Part shown: one piece after another, positions 6,821-13,796 of the stretch
Layout of the letters: each line of letters begins with the position of its first letter
Numbering within the stretch: position 1 is the stretch's first letter
From: Candidatus Aquidulcis sp.
Lineage (GTDB): Bacteria > Chloroflexota > Anaerolineae > Anaerolineales > E44-bin32
Assembly (NCBI GenBank): GCA_020723365.1
Contig: DYJB01000038.1
Coordinates: 1-13,796, forward strand
Length of the DNA stretch: 13,796 bases
Direction of reading: 5' to 3'
Made by a program: the position numbers and the translations under genes
Notes under the pieces: generated by a model
What the model was told of the DNA's origin: nothing
Database searches by the model: none
The model's input: only the letters and a program-made list of their open reading frames with translations

Positions 6821-7774
6821 ATGCCCGGCGAAGGTCTTCGCTTCCGGGCAGGGACTACTAGGACGGGGCCGGTGCTGCAAGCATCCCCGCATCCCCGTCG
6901 TCCCATCCTGTGGCGCTGCCTCACGGCCCTCGCCCTCGGCCTGCTTCTGGCGGGCTGCCGCCAACTCGAGTCGATCCCCTATACCCCGCCCCAGACTCCC
7001 GAAAGCTGGCTCATCATCCAACCCCACGTGGAAATGACCATCCTGTCCCGGATCGTCGTCCTGGTCCAGCCCACGACCACCGCCATGGTCTATGCGCTTG
7101 GCCTGCTCGGCATCGGCGTGGGCGCGTACCTGCTGCGCATCCGCAGCGGACAGCGCTCCCGATTGTGGTGGGGCGTGGCGCTGATCCTGTGGGGCGTTGG
7201 CGCCCTGCTCGCCGGCACGAGCTACGAGGCGTTCAGCTACCACATCAAGTGCGCCGGGCGCGCAGCCTGCCTGTGGACCAGCGGCTGGGAGATCGGGTAT
7301 CTGCTCCTGTCGGTGGCCAGCGTGGACGCCATCGTTCTGGCGCAGGCCTACGCCTGCGCCGTCGGGCGGGCGCGCCGCCGGCTGGCGCGCTACGCCGTTG
7401 CGAACCTCGCCCTGTATGCCGCCGCGCTCCTCGTGGGAACGCTGGTCCCGATCCGGTTCCTGATTTCGTTCGAGTTCCTGCTCGTCGCCACGGCCCCCAG
7501 CATCGTCCTGGTGATCCTCCACAACACCTGGCGCTACCGGCGCCTCAAGCGCCGCCTCGATCGGGCGCTGCTGGGCACCTGGGCCGGGCTGGCCCTGACC
7601 ATCGCCGCCTACTTCGCCTACCTGATCTCCGGCCTGACCCAGCGGCTGTGGTCCCGAGGAACCTGGTTCTCCGAGAACGACGTGCTCCATCTGGGCCTGA
7701 TCGCCTGGATGATCTATATCGCCATCGCTCTTGCCCCGCATCTTGCGGACGAGCCGCAGCCGGAGGTTTCCTAG
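6821..7774 (+). CDS. Seven-helix membrane protein with an N-terminal lipobox-like segment, unknown function
   Basis: 317 residues from the ATG at 6821, with GAGGA 12 bases upstream. Residues 31-46 form a hydrophobic stretch ending LLLAGC, a good lipobox with Cys46, preceded by a long basic leader. Residues 47-72 look like an extracytoplasmic linker. Seven further hydrophobic helices follow at about 78-105, 115-133, 156-180, 190-210, 213-234, 249-271 and 287-306. Polar signatures include GTSYEAFSYHIKCAG (132-146), Cys150, TSGWE (153-157), Asp169 and NDVLH (286-290). These look like conserved sites, but I cannot name a family with certainty. It lies two bases downstream of the four-helix protein. 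A perfect hairpin follows about 30 bases after the stop. Confidence 0.75.
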   Translation: MPGEGLRFRAGTTRTGPVLQASPHPRRPILWRCLTALALGLLLAGCRQLESIPYTPPQTPESWLIIQPHVEMTILSRIVVLVQPTTTAMVYALGLLGIGVGAYLLRIRSGQRSRLWWGVALILWGVGALLAGTSYEAFSYHIKCAGRAACLWTSGWEIGYLLLSVASVDAIVLAQAYACAVGRARRRLARYAVANLALYAAALLVGTLVPIRFLISFEFLLVATAPSIVLVILHNTWRYRRLKRRLDRALLGTWAGLALTIAAYFAYLISGLTQRLWSRGTWFSENDVLHLGLIAWMIYIAIALAPHLADEPQPEVS

Positions 7775-7803
7775 TTGCCTACCGAAGCGTAGAGCATCCT
7801 GTG

Positions 7804-7820
7804 CCAGGTCGCTGACCTGG
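7804..7820 (+). terminator. Hairpin after the unknown three-gene cluster
   Basis: CCAGGTC-GCT-GACCTGG has perfect seven-base arms and a three-base loop, 29 bases past the stop at 7774. AAAGGTTGTT follows rather than a clean T-run, so factor-assisted termination or 3'-end protection is as likely as intrinsic termination. Confidence 0.45.
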
Positions 7821-7863
7821 AAAGGTTGTTCCCGACCTGAGCCTCGATTGGATTCACCCGCCA

Positions 7864-7893
7864 TCCCGGGGACACCGGGAAACGGGGTAAACT
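7864..7893 (+). promoter_or_regulatory. Candidate promoter region of the 2-TM gene: small palindrome and -10-like TAAACT
   Basis: TCCCGG-GGACA-CCGGGA (7864-7880) has six-base arms, immediately upstream of a -10-like TAAACT (7888-7893). The palindrome covers the place where a -35 box would be, so it may be an operator. No -35 match is seen. The leader to the ATG at 7970 would be about 70 bases. Confidence 0.3.
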
Positions 7894-8393
7894 GGTGAGG
7901 TGCGAGCCTGGCGTCCGGTGAACCGGCTCCCTGCCCGCCTATCCCACACCCAAGAATGGAGCTTCACCCATGACCGAAGGTTCCGAGAAGACGGCCGCGC
8001 CTGAGAGCCCGACGACCGAGGCCGATGCCTACCATGATCACGAGGGTGCCCTCAAGTGGGCGCTGCGCCTGGAGACGGTGGCCTGGGTGCCGCTGGTCGT
8101 TGCGGCCCTGTCCCTGGTGCTGCTGGTGGCGGAGCTCTACACGTACATCCCGCAGTTGAAGGGGGCGCCCTTCATGGATGTCTTCCTCAACCTCGGCATC
8201 CCGGTCCTCATCCCGCTGGCGGCCATGGCCGTCGGCGTGTCGCTCTTCTTCATCCTGCGCGCCGTCTCGCACGCGCTGCTGCTGCTGCTCGACATCTACG
8301 ACCGGCCCTGCAAGTGCGAGCACGCCAGAGGCGCGTGCCCTCCGGCGCGCCCGGCGGGGATTGCCTCCGCCCCAAGTTCGCGTGAAGTTCGCC

Positions 8394-8421
8394 AGGGGGC
8401 TCGGCTCAGTCCGGGCCCCCT
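8394..8421 (+). terminator. Strong GC hairpin upstream of the BcrA-like gene
   Basis: AGGGGGCTCGG pairs with CCGGGCCCCCT around a CTCAGT loop: eleven pairs including one T-G wobble. It is the strongest stem in the window and suits a terminator for the 2-TM gene. It is followed by TGCAGCCTGTAGCCCCCTCTTC, which is pyrimidine-rich but not a clear T-run. AGCCCCC at 8431-8437 could pair with the same left arm instead. Confidence 0.5.
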
Positions 8422-8486
8422 GCAGCCTGTAGCCCCCTCTTCTCGACGCCGGCATGCCGTTCCCGGCCGGCGAAGGATAGCCGGCC

Positions 8487-9406
<920 letters not shown>

Positions 9407-9410
<4 letters not shown>

Positions 9411-10183
9411 ACGCGCTGGCGGACATGCTGTGGGTGGAGTTGCGCAAGGCCCTGCGCTCCAGGGTGCCGCCGGTGGCCGGCCTGATGTCGCTCTTCATGC
9501 CCCTCGGCATCGGCCTGCTGGTCTTCGCCGCCCGCAACCCCGAGATCTCGCGCCAGGTGGGCCTGATCAGCGCCAAGGCCAACCTGCTGGCCTACTCGGC
9601 CACCGATTGGCCGGCCTACCTGCGCCTGGCGGCCATGATGTCCGGCGCCGGCGGGTTCGGGGTGTTTGTCTTCGCCATCACCTGGACCTTCGGGCGCGAG
9701 TTCGTTGACGGTACGCTCAAGGACCTGCTGGCCGTGCCCGTCTCGAGGGCCGCCATCCTGCTGGCCAAGTTCGCCGTCGTCGGCCTATGGTCTCTGGTGC
9801 TGAGCCTGATCCTGCTTCTGGCGACGCTGGTGATGGGCGCTCTCATCCGGCTGCCGGGAGGCTCGCCGGCAGCGATTCTCCAGGGCAGCGGGTTGCTGCT
9901 CCTCACCTCCTTCCTGGCGATGGCGGTGGTGACGCCGTTCGCCTTCGTCGCCAGCGTCGGCCGCGGCTACCTGCTGCCCATCGGCGTGGCCCTCCTGGCG
10001 CTCATCGCCGCCAATCTCCTGGCGCTGGCCGGCTGGGGTGAGTACTTCCCCTGGGCCGTTCCCGGTCTTGTGGCCCAGGGGACCGAACTGACGCCCGTCA
10101 GCTACGTCATCGTGGCTCTCACCGCGCTGGCCGGCATGCTCGCCACCTACGCATGGTGGATGCGGGCGGACCAGAACCGCTAG
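9407..10183 (+). CDS. ABC-2 exporter permease, BcrB-like
   Basis: A 258-residue membrane protein with about six helices (24-41, 72-94, 117-146, 161-183, 188-208 and 232-251), the standard topology of ABC-2 permeases. FGREFVDGTLKDLLAVPVSR (95-114) matches the conserved E-x-x-x-GT-(L/x)-K-x-L-L-x-x-P-(V/I)-S-R segment that contacts the ATPase. The ATG lies inside the last codons of the ATPase gene (ATGA), so subunits are made in step. With one ATPase and one permease, the working complex is probably two of each. No regulator, peptidase or biosynthetic gene is adjacent, so nothing in the window identifies the cargo. A hairpin at 10199-10219 follows the stop. Confidence 0.92.
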
Positions 10184-10198
10184 CCGCAGCCCAGCCTC

Positions 10199-10219
10199 GG
10201 CCGCTCATCACGAGCGGTC
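10199..10219 (+). terminator. Hairpin after the BcrAB-like pair
   Basis: CCGCTC-ATCAC-GAGCGG, extended by a G-T and a G-C pair to eight pairs with a five-base loop, 15 bases past the stop at 10183. There is no T-run, so it may be a factor-aided terminator or an operator for the promoter just downstream. Confidence 0.35.
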
Positions 10220-10242
10220 AGCATGCCGCCGGCCGCGGGCGG

Positions 10243-10251
10243 TGCTATCAT
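10243..10251 (+). promoter_or_regulatory. Candidate extended -10 promoter (TGC-TATCAT)
   Basis: TGN directly upstream of TATCAT is an extended -10 element, which can work without a strong -35; none is seen. It lies 66 bases before the ATG at 10318 and would serve the PH-like / cyclo-ligase gene pair. Confidence 0.4.
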
Positions 10252-10317
10252 CCTGATGGATTGCCCGCGTTGGGCGGGGCGGCCGGTTCACCCGTCTGCA
10301 CCGCCGCCGAGGCTTGC

Positions 10318-10836
10318 ATGCAGGAGCCAACCCTCTACCAGGAGCATCTGTCCTCTACGCGTACGGAAGCCTTGTTCATCGTGCTGACGCTCGTGCCGCT
10401 GGCGGCATTCGCCGGGCGGGTGCAGGTGGCCGGGCTTGACGGCTGGTCGATCGCCCTGCTCCTGGTGGCGGCCCTCTTCCTCTTCTACTCGTTCAATTAC
10501 CGTACGCTGGTCATCCGCATTGGTCCCGAGTCCCTGCGCCTGCGCTTCGGGCTGTTCGAGTGGGCCATCCCGCTCGAGAACATCGAAACGTGCGCGCCCG
10601 ACACGCTCACGCTGTGGCGCATCGGCGGCGCCGGTATCCACTTCACCCCCGCCGCCGGGCGCTACCGGGCGATGTTCAACTTCCTGGAACATCCGCGCTT
10701 GGTGCTCGCCCTGCGCCTCAGGAAGGGCCCGGTGCGGGACATCGCCTTCTCCACGCGCCGGCCGGCGGAGGTGCTCGCCACGTTGAAGCCGCTGCTCTCA
10801 CCCCATTCGGCAACCTCTCGCCCGTCGGTTACATGA
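10318..10836 (+). CDS. Two-TM protein with a cytoplasmic PH-like domain, unknown function
   Basis: 172 residues. Helices at about 17-35 and 42-59 form a hairpin in the membrane, and the remainder is a beta-rich domain. Its pattern is LVIRIGPESLRLRFGLFEWAI (strands), PLENIETCAPD, then GGAGIHFTP, LRLRKG and FSTRRPAEVLATL as a closing helix. This matches bacterial PH-like (bPH) proteins, in which a conserved strand with I/V-x-x-I is followed by an (F/I)-(S/x)-T-x-x-P helix start. These domains often scaffold membrane complexes, but no role is known here. ATG at 10318 has GAGG five bases upstream; the open frame further upstream lacks a ribosome site. Its TGA overlaps the start of the folate cyclo-ligase gene (ATGA, 10833-10836), so the two are co-translated. 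Confidence 0.75.
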   Translation: MQEPTLYQEHLSSTRTEALFIVLTLVPLAAFAGRVQVAGLDGWSIALLLVAALFLFYSFNYRTLVIRIGPESLRLRFGLFEWAIPLENIETCAPDTLTLWRIGGAGIHFTPAAGRYRAMFNFLEHPRLVLALRLRKGPVRDIAFSTRRPAEVLATLKPLLSPHSATSRPSVT

Positions 10837-11441
10837 GCGCCTCCCCCGCCCCTCCCGCTGATCCCATCCGCCTGGCCAAGCGCGAGCTTCGCGATCACTG
10901 CCGCCAGCGGCGCGACCGTCTCGACGAAGCCCACCGCACCCGGGCAAGCGAGCGCATCGTTTCCGCCCTGGCGCGCTGGGGCCCGCTGCTCTCCGCCCGG
11001 GTCGCCTTCACCTACCTGCCGATGCCTGGCGAGGTCGACGTGCAGCCGCTGATGGGCCTCCTCCCGCACGTGCGCTGGGCGATCCCGCGCCTAGTGCGCG
11101 AGCCGGTGCGCCGGCTGGCCTTCCACGTCTACGAGCCAGGCCGTCTGATCCAGCACCGCTACGGCATGCTCGAGCCCGACCCGGCGCTCCCCGAGGTGGC
11201 CCTGGAGGGAGCGAACGTGATCATCGTTCCCGGGCTGGGCTTCACGCGTGGCGGCCACCGCCTCGGCTACGGCGGCGGTTACTACGACCGCCTGCTGGCC
11301 GCCGGCGCTCCCGCCGTCACCGTCGGCGTGTGCTTCGAAGCGCTGGTGCTGGAGGACCTGCCGCTCGCGGCCCACGATCTCGCCGTGGAGTACCTGGTGA
11401 CCGAAGACGCCGGCCTCCGCACCTGCCGCCCGGCGGGCTGA
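10833..11441 (+). CDS. 5-formyltetrahydrofolate cyclo-ligase
   Basis: A 202-residue cytoplasmic enzyme that uses ATP to convert 5-formyltetrahydrofolate (folinic acid) to 5,10-methenyltetrahydrofolate, returning a storage or inhibitory folate to the one-carbon pool. The N-terminal LAKRELRDHCRQRR (14-27) is the usual Lys/Arg-rich nucleotide-contacting helix. The hallmark segment is VPGLGFTRGGHRLGYGGGYY (132-151) followed by DRLL, corresponding to PGxAFDxxGxRLGxGxGYYDR; here the usual FD is FT. LPLAAHDLAVEYLVTE (176-191) corresponds to the LPxxxHDxxVDxVxT ending. Length is normal. ATG at 10833 overlaps the upstream stop, which favours it over the many upstream in-frame positions. Symbols in use for the family vary (fau/ygfA/MTHFS), so none is given. 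Confidence 0.95.
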   Translation: MSASPAPPADPIRLAKRELRDHCRQRRDRLDEAHRTRASERIVSALARWGPLLSARVAFTYLPMPGEVDVQPLMGLLPHVRWAIPRLVREPVRRLAFHVYEPGRLIQHRYGMLEPDPALPEVALEGANVIIVPGLGFTRGGHRLGYGGGYYDRLLAAGAPAVTVGVCFEALVLEDLPLAAHDLAVEYLVTEDAGLRTCRPAG

Positions 11442-11498
11442 GGGGCTCGCGGCGCCCGCTCAGGCTTCGAGCCGCGCCGGCCCCGGGAGGTTCATCCA

Positions 11499-11981
11499 AT
11501 GCGCCCCCGCTCTCTCTGGGTAGGCTTGGCCGGCGGGATGCTGCTGGCTGCGGCGTGCGTACGGACGCCGACGCCGCAGCCGACAGCCTCCGTCACCGTC
11601 ACTTTTGATCTGGCCCTGGGCGGTTCCGGCTTCGCGCTCACGGTCTATGCTCAGGAAGTGACCACCGGCAAGACCATCTCCCAGCTGTACTCGTCCGGGG
11701 CGCACGGCGGCGTCGTCCTTCCGACCTCGGCGCCTCTGGTCTTCACCCTCGAGGCGCCGGGCACCTACGTCTTCTACGCCAACATGATCAACGCCCCGGA
11801 GGACTACCACTTCGGCGCCACGGGGTGTGCGCCCGGCCCGGACTGTACCCAAACCGATCTCAAGGCCCTCGACGTCGTGCCGGGCGGAACGTACGCGGTG
11901 TACTTCAGCGATCGTTCGGGCGAGCGGCACGCCCCGGTGCCCACCCCGCACGCGCCCGTCAGCGTGCCGTGGCAGAGGTAG
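11499..11981 (+). CDS. Small secreted lipoprotein of unknown function
   Basis: 160 residues. A signal peptide with basic RPR and hydrophobic core at about 7-19 ends in lipobox LAAAC, with Cys20 the lipidated residue, followed by a TPTPQPT linker. The mature part is beta-rich, with alternating hydrophobic strands such as SVTVTFDLAL, FALTVYAQ, PLVFTLEAPGTYVFYAN and GTYAVYF, and Cys110 and Cys116 that could form a disulfide. This looks like a small beta-sandwich domain, but I cannot name a family. GGGAGG eight bases upstream supports the ATG at 11499. It stands alone, with 57 bases before it (GC-rich and able to form several weak stems) and 180 after it. Confidence 0.75.
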   Translation: MRPRSLWVGLAGGMLLAAACVRTPTPQPTASVTVTFDLALGGSGFALTVYAQEVTTGKTISQLYSSGAHGGVVLPTSAPLVFTLEAPGTYVFYANMINAPEDYHFGATGCAPGPDCTQTDLKALDVVPGGTYAVYFSDRSGERHAPVPTPHAPVSVPWQR

Positions 11982-12132
11982 GCGTCCGGTAGCCGTCCCG
12001 TATCGATCCCGAATCGGTCCGCCCTCGGCCTGCACATTCGTACCACCCTACCGCGACCTGCAACTTCGGTTGAAGCAACAGCCGACGCCTCTGAGTGGTG
12101 GCGGGCGATCACCTGTCCGGGGGACGGCCGCT

Positions 12133-12138
12133 TATAAT
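12133..12138 (+). promoter_or_regulatory. Consensus -10 box (TATAAT) for the ABC-2 exporter operon
   Basis: A perfect TATAAT, rare in this GC-rich sequence, 23 bases before the ATG at 12162. Transcription would start near 12145, leaving a short leader that still includes GGAG (12148-12151). The -35 region (CACCTG with a 17-base spacer) is poor. Confidence 0.5.
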
Positions 12139-12161
12139 CCCCTCCCTGGAGCCCTCCCGGC

Positions 12162-13139
12162 ATGTCCCACGCCATCCACGCCCACGAACTGACCAAGGTC
12201 TACAAGGTGACCGAGCGCGAGGCCGGCATGGCGGCGGCGCTGCGCTCGCTCGTGCGGCGCCGCACCGAAGAGGTGCGCGCCGTCGACGGCATCTCCTTCG
12301 ACCTGGCGCCGGGCGAGGTGGTCGGCTTCCTGGGGCCCAACGGCGCCGGCAAGACGACCACCCTCAAAATGCTCTCCGGCCTGCTTCACCCCACATCCGG
12401 TGAGGCGACGGTGCTCGGCTTCACACCCTACCGCCGCCAACGCGACTTCCTGCGCCAGATCACGCTCGTCATGGGCCAGCGCAACCAGCTGGTGTGGGAC
12501 ATCCCGGCCATCGACTCGTTCGAACTCAACCGCGCCGTCTACCGCCTGGCGCCGGCCGACTACCGCCGCACGCTCGACGAACTGACCGAACTGCTCGACC
12601 TTGGCCCGCTGCTGAGAAAGCCGGTGCGCAACCTGTCGCTGGGCGAGCGCATGAAGTGCGAGATTGCCGCCGCGCTGCTCCACCGCCCGCAGGTGGTCTT
12701 CCTCGACGAGCCGACCATCGGGCTGGACGTCACCATGCAGCGCCGCATCCGCGCCTTCTTTGCTGACTACAACCGGCGCTTCGGGGCCACGATCCTGCTG
12801 ACCTCGCACTACATGAACGACGTCGAGGCGCTCTGCCGCCGGGTGATCGTCATCCACGAAGGGACGCTGCTCTTCGACGGCGACCTGGCGGCGCTGCTCG
12901 CCCGCTTCTCCTCGCACAAGACCATCGTCGTCCAGCTCGAGACCTGCCCGGAGAAGCTGGAGGGCTACGGCGAGGTCGTCGCATGCGAGGACGGGCTGGT
13001 GACCCTGCGGGTGCCGAAGGCCGAGACCTCGCGCACCACGGCCCGCCTGCTGGCCGATCTGCCGGTCATCGACCTGACGGTCGAGGACCCGCCCATCGAA
13101 GAGGTTATCGAGCGCGTCTTTGCCCAGGAGTCGGAATGA
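12162..13139 (+). CDS. ABC-2 exporter ATPase, COG4586 (viologen-exporter-like) type
   Basis: 325-residue ATPase. Walker A GPNGAGKTT is at 58-66 (K64), Q-loop Gln106 in LVMGQRNQLVWDIP, signature LSLGERMKCE at 158-167, Walker B VVFLDEP at 178-184 (D182, E183) and H-loop His216. About 15 extra residues (AALRSLVRRRTEE) lie between the first strand and the VDGISF strand. This insertion, with the GQRNQL-W Q-loop, is typical of the COG4586 group that pairs with two PF06182-type permeases. An accessory C-terminal domain of about 80 residues follows. It overlaps the permease start by four bases (ATGA, 13136-13139). Relatives include cyanobacterial and actinobacterial exporters linked to viologen resistance, but the natural cargo is generally unknown. 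Confidence 0.93.
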   Translation: MSHAIHAHELTKVYKVTEREAGMAAALRSLVRRRTEEVRAVDGISFDLAPGEVVGFLGPNGAGKTTTLKMLSGLLHPTSGEATVLGFTPYRRQRDFLRQITLVMGQRNQLVWDIPAIDSFELNRAVYRLAPADYRRTLDELTELLDLGPLLRKPVRNLSLGERMKCEIAAALLHRPQVVFLDEPTIGLDVTMQRRIRAFFADYNRRFGATILLTSHYMNDVEALCRRVIVIHEGTLLFDGDLAALLARFSSHKTIVVQLETCPEKLEGYGEVVACEDGLVTLRVPKAETSRTTARLLADLPVIDLTVEDPPIEEVIERVFAQESE

Positions 13140-13796
13140 AGGGCCTGGCGGAGATCTACCGCCAGGAACTGCGCACCTCCCTGGCCGCCATGCTGCAGTA
13201 TCGCGTGGCGCTCTTCATCTGGCTGATCTCCCAGGTGCTCGACCCGGTCATCTACCTGGTTGTCTGGTCGACGGTCTCCCTGGCCAGCGGCGTCGCCGTG
13301 GGCGGGTACACGCGGGGCGACTTCGCCGCCTACTTCCTGGCGCTGATGGTCATCAACAACATCACCTACTCGTGGATCATGCACGAGTACGAATACCGCG
13401 TGCGTGAGGGCACGCTCTCGGCGGCGCTGCTGCGGCCGCTGCACCCGATCCACGCCGACCTGGCCGACAACCTGGCCTCCAAGATGGTCTCCACGCCGCT
13501 GATGATCGGCATGGCGGTCGTGCTGGCGTTCGTCTTCCGGCCGACGGCAACTCTCGTGCCATGGGCCGTGGCGGCCTTTGTCCCGGCCGTGCTGCTTGCC
13601 TACCTGCTGCGGTTCCTGTTCGAGTGGACGCTGGCGCTGGCAGCCTTCTGGACGACGCGCGTCAGCGCCCTCAACCAGGCCTACTACGTGGCGCTGCTGT
13701 TCCTCTCCGGCCAGGTGGCGCCGCTGTCGCTCTTCCCGGGCGCGGTCCAGTCCCTGGCCGCAGCGCTGCCCTTCCGCTGGATGATCGCCTTCCCGC
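13136..13796 (+). CDS. ABC-2 family permease (PF06182 / COG4587-like), C-terminus cut by window edge
   Basis: The first 220 residues of a membrane subunit that usually reaches about 260-270; the end lies beyond the window. Helices are visible at about 22-48, 57-83, 120-140, 144-170 and 180-195. The cytoplasmic segment EYEYRVREGTLSAALLRPLHP (84-104) is the ATPase-contact region of this family. LSGQVAPLSLFPG followed by LPFRWMIAFP near the cut is its characteristic C-terminal signature (SGxxxPLxxxP ... LPF). The start is fixed by the ATGA overlap with the ATPase gene. Systems of this class normally have a second, related permease directly downstream (COG3694-like), which would be expected just outside the window. 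Confidence 0.92.
   Translation, partial: MKGLAEIYRQELRTSLAAMLQYRVALFIWLISQVLDPVIYLVVWSTVSLASGVAVGGYTRGDFAAYFLALMVINNITYSWIMHEYEYRVREGTLSAALLRPLHPIHADLADNLASKMVSTPLMIGMAVVLAFVFRPTATLVPWAVAAFVPAVLLAYLLRFLFEWTLALAAFWTTRVSALNQAYYVALLFLSGQVAPLSLFPGAVQSLAAALPFRWMIAFP

Noticed and set aside
6821..7774. 7-TM protein as a CREST-superfamily hydrolase (alkaline ceramidase / PAQR type)
   Set aside because: His141, Asp169 and His290 fall in roughly the right helices, but the Ser-x3-His spacing, the His-to-Asp distance and the HxxxH pair in the last helix do not match. Only a structure-based search could revive this.
6815..7864. 349-codon minus-strand frame opposite the 7-TM gene
   Set aside because: Gln/Asp/Gly/Arg-rich antisense filler. 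The plus strand has a clear membrane-protein pattern with a coupled start.
11433..11473. Terminator after the folate cyclo-ligase gene
   Set aside because: Several GC stems can be drawn (GCGGGC with GCCCGC, GGCTCG with CGAGCC), but loops are long, they compete with each other, and no T-run follows.

Overview
This is a GC-rich bacterial window with tightly packed genes, many of them sharing ATGA stop/start overlaps. It carries lipoproteins with a P/A/E-rich or P/T-rich linker right after the lipobox cysteine, short -10 boxes with no clear -35 partner, and several small membrane proteins of unknown function. Together these suggest Chloroflexota (Anaerolineae-like). That assignment is an inference from style; there is no rRNA or marker gene here to prove it.

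Layout. (1) Positions 1-4286, minus strand: an ABC sugar-importer operon of the CUT2 (ribose/rhamnose/AI-2-like) class, read from right to left. It encodes a lipoprotein substrate-binding protein, a double-domain ATPase, permease 1 and permease 2 (cut off by the window edge). (2) Positions 4287-4721: a 435-base stretch without a convincing gene. It holds three palindromes, one with the spacing of a CRP-type site, which are probably the control region of the sugar operon, plus a bulged stem-loop. (3) Positions 4722-5291, minus: a DUF3267-type membrane zinc-protease-like protein, divergent from (4) a GNAT acetyltransferase (5431-5931, plus). (5) Positions 5992-7774, plus: three coupled genes of unknown function (a small soluble PH/GRAM-like protein, a 4-TM protein, and a 7-TM protein preceded by a lipobox-like segment). 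(6) Positions 7970-8548: a 2-TM protein whose C-terminal tail looks non-native and runs through a strong hairpin into the next gene. (7) Positions 8487-10183: a BcrA/BcrB-like ABC exporter pair. (8) Positions 10318-11441: a 2-TM PH-like protein coupled to 5-formyltetrahydrofolate cyclo-ligase. (9) Positions 11499-11981: a small lipoprotein. (10) Position 12162 to the end: an ABC-2 exporter of the COG4586/COG4587 class, with its first permease cut by the window edge.

The three ABC systems are independent: one imports a sugar-like solute and two are ABC-2 exporters of unknown cargo. No mobile element, CRISPR array, RNA gene or defence system is visible. Most of the window is ordinary. The parts most worth a second look are the unknown 5992-7774 trio, the broken-looking tail at 8310-8548, and the operator cluster at 4469-4552.
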